Assembly (NCBI GenBank): GCA_025362415.1
Contig: JANYGM010000313.1
Coordinates: 1-12,090 of the forward strand
DNA from: a bacterium
GTDB taxonomy: Bacteria; Bacteroidota; Bacteroidia; Cytophagales; Thermonemataceae
Direction: 5' to 3'
Length of the DNA stretch: 12,090 nt
A model generated the notes under the pieces. The model ran no database searches, was not told where the DNA came from, and worked only from the letters and a program-made list of their open reading frames with translations. A program made the position numbers and the translations under genes. This document shows, in pieces, positions 7,087-12,090 of this stretch (position 1 is its first letter; every line of letters starts with the position of its first letter).

Positions 7087-7127
7087 AAAAAGGTACAACT
7101 ATTCAAGCTGAAAATTTGTACCTTTTT
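7087..7127 (+). terminator. Intrinsic terminator after the WG-repeat gene
   Basis: A perfect 12-bp stem (AAAAAGGTACAA at 7087-7098 with TTGTACCTTTTT at 7116-7127) around a 17-nt loop. The A/T ends of the stem supply the U-run in both directions. It lies 16 bp after the stop codon at 7071 and separates this operon from the GIY-YIG gene. Confidence 0.85.
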
Positions 7128-7175
7128 ATCTAAAATATTTTTAAAATCAATAAATTAACTCAAAATAACTAAAAA

Positions 7176-8033
7176 ATGGTAACAGAAGTCCCACAATCTG
7201 AAAAAAGGAATGAAAAGAGAAATTTTGACATTTTGCAAAAAGAAAAGCTAGGAAAGTATATCTATGCGCTGAAAGACCCAAGAGATGGCAAAATCTTCTA
7301 TGTTGGTCAAGGAATAAATGACAGAGTTTTTGAACATTTTGGCGAAGCAGAATCTTGCCTTAATGCAAATAAATCTTTTGCACAACTTAGCAGTAAGGTA
7401 ATCAGAATTTTAGATATTTGGAAGAATAGTGAAGACGTACAATGGCTAATCCTTGCTCATAATTTGCCAACTGAAAACAACGTAGCTGATTATGTGGAGG
7501 CTGGAATTGTAGATGCGTTATCTCAATCACAAAATGGAGAAACTTTGAACGATATAAGTCCACCTAAATCTTCTATGCTTTTAGCAGATGATTTAGATTC
7601 AATGGCGGCTGAATTTGTTAATCCATTAACACCATATCTAAATATATTTGTTTTTCCAGTTCAAATTGCACTTAGAAATGGAGTTAGTGCTTATGATGCA
7701 ACAAGAACTACGTGGGGTGTTACCAAAAGTAATCAAGCACTAAAGTCAGCTTTTGCTGTTGGATTAAAAAATTCAATCTCAAAAGGAAGTTTTGAAATTG
7801 ATAAATGGGTGGACGTTTTAGATACAACTAAACAAGAATTTGTATCACCACAACATCCTAACCCAATTGATTATGAAATTTTATTGAATAAAAATTGGAA
7901 TAATATAGTTGCTAAAGCAAAAGGTTTCTGGCAAAGAGGAAATTACTTGATAGTTGAATTTGATGGAGTAGGGCATTTTAGAATTGTTCGTGGTTCAAAA
8001 GATACTAAGACTTGGCATAATTGTATTGGATAA
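7176..8033 (+). CDS. GIY-YIG nuclease-domain protein
   Basis: A 285-aa cytoplasmic protein. The N-terminal GIY-YIG domain spans about residues 26-115: GKYIYALKDPRDGKIFYVGQG (26-46) gives the two signature strands (KYIYAL as GIY, FYVG as YIG), R50 in NDRVFEHF fits the catalytic arginine, and E108 in DYVEAGIVDAL the metal-binding glutamate. This form resembles the LEM3/ANKLE1-like bacterial GIY-YIG group. The C-terminal half holds YDATRTTWGV (173-182), SAFAV (191-195) and GSFEIDKW (204-211), a Trp-rich second domain that I recall following this type of GIY-YIG domain; its role is unknown, possibly nucleic-acid recognition. It should cut DNA (single-strand nick or branched DNA). It is followed by the KAP NTPase gene 85 bp downstream. 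No TAnnTTTG box is seen in the short region upstream, so its promoter is unclear. Confidence 0.75.
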   Translation: MVTEVPQSEKRNEKRNFDILQKEKLGKYIYALKDPRDGKIFYVGQGINDRVFEHFGEAESCLNANKSFAQLSSKVIRILDIWKNSEDVQWLILAHNLPTENNVADYVEAGIVDALSQSQNGETLNDISPPKSSMLLADDLDSMAAEFVNPLTPYLNIFVFPVQIALRNGVSAYDATRTTWGVTKSNQALKSAFAVGLKNSISKGSFEIDKWVDVLDTTKQEFVSPQHPNPIDYEILLNKNWNNIVAKAKGFWQRGNYLIVEFDGVGHFRIVRGSKDTKTWHNCIG

Positions 8034-8046
8034 GAATAACCAAACA

Positions 8047-8089
8047 AAACCTTCACGAATAGCTGTGGGCTTTCGTGAAGTTTCCCACA
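8047..8089 (+). promoter_or_regulatory. Alternative hairpins in the leader of the KAP gene
   Basis: Stem 1 pairs CTTCACGA (8051-8058) with TCGTGAAG (8073-8080), extendable by AAA/TTT around a bulged C. Its loop contains TGTGGG (8064-8069), which can pair with CCCACA (8084-8089) just downstream. The two stems compete, because a pseudoknot with both would need only 3 nt to cross 8 bp. Stem 1 could also be a weak terminator for the GIY-YIG gene; its T-run has only three T. Confidence 0.5.
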
Positions 8090-8118
8090 AATTCCTTATA
8101 AAAAATCTCCCAAAAAAT

Positions 8119-10071
8119 ATGCAATTCCTTTCCACGTCTATCATTGACCGTCCACGCCTTACGGGTGAAAAAGACCTTTTTGGCATTGACAAATACCAAG
8201 AAGCCTTAGTAAATTTCATCAAACAAACAGATACGCCTATTACGGTAGCCATTCAGGGCGAGTGGGGAAGTGGCAAAACTTCACTAATGAACATTATGCG
8301 CTCTAATCTGTGCGACACACCAGACGCAAAATATCACGGTATTTGGCTCAATACGTGGCAACACTCGCTGATGCGCTCACCTGAGGAAACGCTTATACGC
8401 ATCATTGCAGGGCTTACGCAAAACGTGATGGCGGTCATCAACACGCAACACCCCAATAAAATGGCTGATGTGGGCAAAAAAATTACAAGTGGCTTAAAAT
8501 CTCTGTTTAAAGGCATTGCAAAAGCAGGCGTAAATGCGGTTGGCAATCAAATAGGCGTTGATGATGCTGGAAATATGGTTGATGATATGTTTAGTGGAAA
8601 TGAGAAAAAAGAGGAAGGAATAGCCTCAATTAGGGCTGGTTTGGCAGAAGCAGTGCAAAAATCTTTGGAACTAGAAAGTGCTTCAAATTCTTCTAAACGA
8701 GGTTTTTTGTTTTTTATTGATGATTTGGACAGAATTGACCCACCTGTGGCAGTGCAAATATTAGAACTTCTGAAAAATATTTTTGATATTCCTAATTGTG
8801 TTTTTCTTCTTTCTATTGATTATGATGTGGTTATCAAGGGTTTGAAACCAAAATTTGGCGAACTTACGCCACAAAATGAAAGAGAATTTAGGTCGTTTTT
8901 TGATAAAATCATTCAACTGCCGTTTACTATGCCGACCGCCTCATACCAAGTAAACCAATTTATTGCGGATTCTGTGAGTAGAATATCCATTTTAAACCCA
9001 GATGAGCAACAAAATACAGAAATTATCAATGCTATTTCTGAAATGGCAAACCTTTCTGTTGGTACTAATCCTCGTGCTTTAAAGCGACTAATGAATACGC
9101 TTTCACTTATTCAAATTCTTAATAACACGACAGGAAAGGCACAAACGCAGGTTACGTGGGAAAAGCAAATCAATTTTGGTTTAGTTTGTATGCAAATTGC
9201 TTATCCTTTTATTTATGGAATACTCAATGCAGAGCCAGATTTTAAGCGTTGGACACCTGATTTGCTCAAACGCCACAAAGCAAATGTACTTTCAACAGAA
9301 GATAAGGAACAATTAGCGCAAGATGAACTTTTTGACGAAGAGTGGGAACAAGTTTTGTATCAACTTTGTCAGAAAGATATTTATTTGTCAAATAGAGTAT
9401 TTTTGGTTTCTACTTTGCTTAATAGACTAGCGCAATTAGTGCCTGAAAACGCTAATTTGGGAGAAACCATAGAACGTATTTTGGAACTTAGTGCCGTTAC
9501 GAGTGTTGATGCAAACGACAAACCTAAAAATGCTGCTCCAAGCAACAGAGGAGAAGTTAAGGCAGGTTTGTGGAGTCAAATTTTGCCCTTTATCCTTGAA
9601 AATAAAGGAGATTTGTCAAACCCTATAGTATCTGGTGAAAATGAAGATAGAGCTGGCACATGGCTAGAATTTGACAAGCAAAATAAGGGGCAAGTTGTGG
9701 CTAATTTTTCTATTATTTTTCTCAAAAATGCTGTAAAGGTAGCCATTAACAGCCCTCTCATTCTCACACCCTACAAACAAAAAAGTTTTATGGAGATTGT
9801 AAATGGTTGGTTGGATAGCAAAGGTTTGCGAGAGAAATTCTCACAAATAGCTGAAAATAATGGATTTAAGCCATTTGATAACGGTTTTGTAGAACGTAAA
9901 AAAGATGACACTATTGCCGTTTATTTTTCTGTTGAAAGACGTTTTTCTATGCCCGAGCAAATGTCGGAGCTGGAAAATATAGAAAGCTTTGGCAAAATGA
10001 TAGCAGAATACGCCATTTTTAGGAAAGATTTTATCCAAAAATTAAGCAATATTAAAAATGATTTGAAGTAA
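8119..10071 (+). CDS. KAP-family P-loop NTPase
   Basis: A 650-aa protein. The N-terminal KAP NTPase domain (about 15-345) has Walker A GEWGSGKT (47-54), the WLNTW motif that follows it (76-80), Walker B with the KAP hallmark FLFFIDDLDRIDP (197-208), FFDKIIQLPF (260-269) and the NPRALKRLMN motif (317-326). The insert between Walker A and B (about 110-165) is Gly/Ala/Lys-rich and only weakly hydrophobic, so I see no sure membrane helix, although many KAP proteins have them there. Residues 346-650 are a helical C-terminal part I cannot assign. KAP NTPases include phage-exclusion and other defence ATPases, and here the gene lies between two nuclease-like genes. An in-frame ATG at 7984 exists, but it overlaps the GIY-YIG gene and the leader hairpin; 8119 directly precedes the conserved DxPxxxxxxDxxG-type start. 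The first third is GC-richer than the rest. Confidence 0.8.
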   Translation: MQFLSTSIIDRPRLTGEKDLFGIDKYQEALVNFIKQTDTPITVAIQGEWGSGKTSLMNIMRSNLCDTPDAKYHGIWLNTWQHSLMRSPEETLIRIIAGLTQNVMAVINTQHPNKMADVGKKITSGLKSLFKGIAKAGVNAVGNQIGVDDAGNMVDDMFSGNEKKEEGIASIRAGLAEAVQKSLELESASNSSKRGFLFFIDDLDRIDPPVAVQILELLKNIFDIPNCVFLLSIDYDVVIKGLKPKFGELTPQNEREFRSFFDKIIQLPFTMPTASYQVNQFIADSVSRISILNPDEQQNTEIINAISEMANLSVGTNPRALKRLMNTLSLIQILNNTTGKAQTQVTWEKQINFGLVCMQIAYPFIYGILNAEPDFKRWTPDLLKRHKANVLSTEDKEQLAQDELFDEEWEQVLYQLCQKDIYLSNRVFLVSTLLNRLAQLVPENANLGETIERILELSAVTSVDANDKPKNAAPSNRGEVKAGLWSQILPFILENKGDLSNPIVSGENEDRAGTWLEFDKQNKGQVVANFSIIFLKNAVKVAINSPLILTPYKQKSFMEIVNGWLDSKGLREKFSQIAENNGFKPFDNGFVERKKDDTIAVYFSVERRFSMPEQMSELENIESFGKMIAEYAIFRKDFIQKLSNIKNDLK

Positions 10072-10095
10072 GTTGGTAATTGATTTGTATATTTG
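10062..10095 (+). promoter_or_regulatory. Promoter TTTG-N22-TATATTTG for the third nuclease-like gene
   Basis: A -33 box TTTG (10062-10065, inside the last codons of the KAP gene) and a perfect -7 box TATATTTG (10088-10095), 22 bp apart, slightly wider than usual. Transcription would start near 10101. This rules against the upstream ATG at 10080 and supports the start at 10119. Confidence 0.65.
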
Positions 10096-10118
10096 CAGAA
10101 AATAAATCTTTTACGAAA

Positions 10119-10712
10119 ATGGGATATAGCAATTTTAGGAAAATAGAAACAGTTAGTAAACAATTTGGGATTTTAGTAAAGAGAGAAGCCTTATTTGGAA
10201 AGATAAAAACTTTAAAACCAAGTAATTGGCTATCACAAACACTAAAATTAGCACGTTTGTTCCCTTTGCGAAATGAGAAAGTAAAATCTGAAAGGGTTGT
10301 TTCACCTATTTTGGTAGAGATAGCTAACATCTATCAAAAATCTATTACCTTATTTTCTGGGGAAGACTTAGAGGTAAATGCAAGTCAAGATTTGGCGGGT
10401 GCTTGTGATTTTTTCTTTACGTTAGTTCCTCAAAGTGCATTTTTGGAAAGCCCAATAATTACGCTTGTAGAGGCAAAAGATGAAGATATGGATTACGGAA
10501 CAGCACAATGTGCAGCGCAACTCTATGGCGCAAAACTTTTTAATGAAGCAGAAGGTAAAAATATTCCTATTTTGTATGGTTGTGCCACAGATGGCGTAGA
10601 ATGGCAATTTTTGCGTTTTGAAAATAATGTTTTTTCTATTGATGATAAAGTTTATACAGATTTAAAAGAGATTTTAGGTATTTGGCATTATATTATTCAG
10701 TCATATTTGTAA
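10119..10712 (+). CDS. PD-(D/E)XK nuclease-like protein, distant paralogue 3
   Basis: A 197-aa paralogue of the two minus-strand genes, about 7 kb away and in the opposite orientation. It has the same ordered motifs: KVKSERVVSPIL (54-65, E58), CDFFF (96-100, D97), IITLVEAK (113-120, E118, K120), YGTAQCAAQLYG (126-137, Q130) and ILYGCATDGVEW (151-162). The putative active site of a PD-(D/E)XK nuclease is thus complete. The start at 10119 is chosen because MGYS opens all three copies (the same 12 bases) and a promoter box lies at 10088-10095. The longer frame from 10080 would add 13 residues (MICIFAENKSFTK) absent from the paralogues. It follows the KAP NTPase gene by 47 bp, so read-through could also express it, and it ends in a strong terminator. 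Nuclease activity is inferred from the motifs only. Confidence 0.72.
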   Translation: MGYSNFRKIETVSKQFGILVKREALFGKIKTLKPSNWLSQTLKLARLFPLRNEKVKSERVVSPILVEIANIYQKSITLFSGEDLEVNASQDLAGACDFFFTLVPQSAFLESPIITLVEAKDEDMDYGTAQCAAQLYGAKLFNEAEGKNIPILYGCATDGVEWQFLRFENNVFSIDDKVYTDLKEILGIWHYIIQSYL

Positions 10713-10727
10713 GATTAAATTAAGAGT

Positions 10728-10776
10728 AAAACCTTCACAAAAACTATCTGTTTGCGTGAAGGTTTTGTTATTTTTT
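10728..10776 (+). terminator. Intrinsic terminator after the third nuclease-like gene
   Basis: A perfect 11-bp stem, AAAACCTTCAC (10728-10738) with GTGAAGGTTTT (10756-10766), a loop with a minor inner AAAC/GTTT pairing, and a T-rich tail (10765-10776). It begins 15 bp after the stop codon. The stem sequence is nearly that of the leader hairpin at 8047-8083. Confidence 0.85.
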
Positions 10777-10803
10777 CCTTATAATTTTTCTGAAAATCTT
10801 GTG

Positions 10804-10811
10804 TATATTTG
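10804..10811 (+). promoter_or_regulatory. Upstream promoter -7 box TATATTTG before gltX
   Basis: A perfect TAnnTTTG box followed by GC, 189 bp before the gltX start, preceded by ATTTTTCTGAAAA (10784-10796). The region 10784-10840 resembles 10941-10998. No reading frame between the two boxes looks like a gene. Confidence 0.5.
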
Positions 10812-10960
10812 CGACAATATTATCAAAATCATAAAATATAGTTCAAATTCAATAAAATATGTGTTTTTTGGCGAACAGTCAAAAGAGTGTGAAAAGTGGG
10901 TAAGACAAATTAAATATTGTACCTATCAATATTTTCCGCTATTTTTCCTGAAAAAAACCT

Positions 10961-10968
10961 TATATTTG
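10961..10968 (+). promoter_or_regulatory. Proximal promoter -7 box TATATTTG for gltX
   Basis: A perfect TAnnTTTG box 31 bp before the gltX start codon, giving a leader of about 25 nt. The -33 region is T-rich (TTTTCC, 10932-10937) without a clean TTTG. The best-placed promoter for gltX. Confidence 0.65.
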
Positions 10969-10999
10969 CACCAAAAATACAAAAACCATACAATACTAA

Positions 11000-12090
11000 A
11001 TGGAAAATACAGAAAAAACGCTTGCACCTGTGCGTGTAAGGTTTGCGCCTAGCCCAACAGGTGGCTTGCATATTGGCGGAGTGCGTACTGCACTCTACAA
11101 TTATATACTTGCTAAACAAACTGGAGGCACTTTCATTATCAGAATAGAAGACACAGACCAAACCCGTTTTGTGGCTGATGCAGAAAAATATATTTATGAA
11201 GCCTTGCGTTGGGTAGGAATTGAGGCAGACGAAAGTCCAGAAAAAGGTGGAAAACACGCCCCATACCGCCAATCTGAACGTAAACCAATGTATAAACAAT
11301 ATGTGTTGGATTTGGTAGAAAAAGGACACGCTTATTATGCCTTTGATACAACAGAGGAACTTACAGAAATGCGTGCCAAACTAGAAGCAGCAAAGGCTAA
11401 AAATATGTCTTACAATGCTATTTCTCGTATGAATATGAAAAATTCTATTACTTTGCCAGAAGAAGAGGTAAAACGCCGTTTGGACGCTGGTGAGGAATAT
11501 GTTATCCGTTTTAAAATGCCTCATAAAGAAGAAGTACGTTTCCAAGATACTATTCGTGGTTGGGTAATGGTGCATTCTTCTACGCTTGATGATAAGGTTT
11601 TGATGAAATCTGACGGAATGCCAACTTATCACCTTGCTAATGTGGTTGATGACCATTTAATGGAAATCACACACGTAATTAGGGGTGAAGAGTGGTTGCC
11701 TTCTGCGCCTTTGCATATTTTGCTTTATCAATCTTTTGGTTGGACTGCGCCTATTTTTGCACATTTACCGCTTATTATGAAGCCTGATTTGAAAGATGAA
11801 AAAGGAAAAGTAATTGAAGTGCGCAACGGCAAATTAAGTAAAAGAGATGGAGATGAGTTTGGTTTTCCTGTTTTTCCTTTGGATTGGAATGGTACGAAAG
11901 GATTTAAGGAAGAAGGCTATTTGCCTGAAGCAGTGATAAATTTCTTAGCACTTTTGGGTTGGAGTGCAGGCGACAACCGTGAGTTTTTTAATATTGATGA
12001 CTTAATTGCTAGTTTTAAACTAGAACGCATCAATAAAGCAGGTGCAAAATTTGATATTGCTAAGGCAAAATGGTTTAATCAGCATTATTT
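11000..12090 (+). CDS. gltX: Glutamate--tRNA ligase, partial (3' end beyond window)
   Basis: The first 363 residues of glutamyl-tRNA synthetase, a class I enzyme that loads glutamate onto tRNA-Glu using ATP in the cytoplasm. The reading frame is open to the window end; the full protein is normally about 500 aa, so roughly the last third is missing. The start MENTEKTLAPVRVRFAPSPT leads into the HIGH-type signature GGLHIGG (HIGG at 24-27). Next come the RIEDTDQTRF motif (48-57), the VIRGEEWLPSAPLH segment of the tRNA-acceptor domain, and the KMSKS-type loop as KLSKRDGD (278-285), the form typical of Bacteroidota. Both ATP-binding signatures are intact. It is a single-copy housekeeping gene, which suggests the variable region to its left is chromosomal. 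Confidence 0.97.
   Translation, partial: MENTEKTLAPVRVRFAPSPTGGLHIGGVRTALYNYILAKQTGGTFIIRIEDTDQTRFVADAEKYIYEALRWVGIEADESPEKGGKHAPYRQSERKPMYKQYVLDLVEKGHAYYAFDTTEELTEMRAKLEAAKAKNMSYNAISRMNMKNSITLPEEEVKRRLDAGEEYVIRFKMPHKEEVRFQDTIRGWVMVHSSTLDDKVLMKSDGMPTYHLANVVDDHLMEITHVIRGEEWLPSAPLHILLYQSFGWTAPIFAHLPLIMKPDLKDEKGKVIEVRNGKLSKRDGDEFGFPVFPLDWNGTKGFKEEGYLPEAVINFLALLGWSAGDNREFFNIDDLIASFKLERINKAGAKFDIAKAKWFNQHY

Noticed and set aside
8051..8089. True H-type pseudoknot
   Set aside because: The 3-nt connector is too short to span an 8-bp stem, so alternative hairpins are more likely.
7984..8118. Possible N-terminal extension of the KAP NTPase, or frameshift fusion with the GIY-YIG gene
   Set aside because: The extra 45 residues cross the leader hairpin, overlap the GIY-YIG stop region and show no domain pattern; both proteins look complete without it.
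10080..10118. 13-residue N-terminal extension of the third nuclease-like protein
   Set aside because: Both paralogues start at MGYS, and a perfect promoter box lies downstream of the 10080 ATG.
10756..11052. 98-aa plus-strand frame before gltX
   Set aside because: It begins inside the terminator hairpin, overlaps the gltX start by about 50 bases, and its product is low-complexity with no family-like pattern.
1..12090. CRISPR array, tRNA, rRNA, transposase or integrase
   Set aside because: No regularly spaced repeats, cloverleaf sequence, rRNA segment or recombinase motif was found in either strand by reading.

Overview
The window looks like chromosomal DNA of a low-GC Bacteroidota member, probably a Cytophagales-type gliding or marine bacterium. 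The signs are AT-rich genes without Shine-Dalgarno sites, several perfect TAnnTTTG promoter boxes (the -7 box of this phylum), a GltX with the KLSKRDGD-type signature loop, and two kinds of intergenic palindrome. The assignment is inferred from sequence style; no 16S or other marker is present.

Left part (1-4366): a GC-rich palindrome precedes an EamA/DMT-type membrane transporter (+). Converging on it is a minus-strand cluster of three small genes. Two are tandem paralogues of about 198 aa that share a D...ExK...Q pattern typical of PD-(D/E)XK nucleases. The third, of 215 aa, shows a diverged version of the same pattern. Upstream on the same strand is a 438-aa protein of unknown function with a possible N-terminal DNA-binding segment; its leader contains a 116-bp imperfect palindrome.

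Middle part (4856-7127): a 102-aa protein of unknown function, then a likely two-gene operon. It has a textbook promoter, a dual-specificity/tyrosine phosphatase gene and a WG-repeat protein gene, and ends in a clear hairpin terminator.

Right part (7176-10776): a GIY-YIG nuclease-domain protein, a hairpin-rich leader, a KAP-type P-loop NTPase, and a third member of the 198-aa PD-(D/E)XK-like family. That last gene has its own promoter inside the end of the NTPase gene and a strong terminator after it. Nuclease domains placed next to a KAP NTPase resemble the content of defence islands, so this is the best candidate for an undescribed system; the sequence alone does not prove it. The window ends inside gltX (glutamyl-tRNA synthetase), a housekeeping gene preceded by two similar promoter blocks.

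No tRNA, rRNA, CRISPR array, transposase or integrase was seen.
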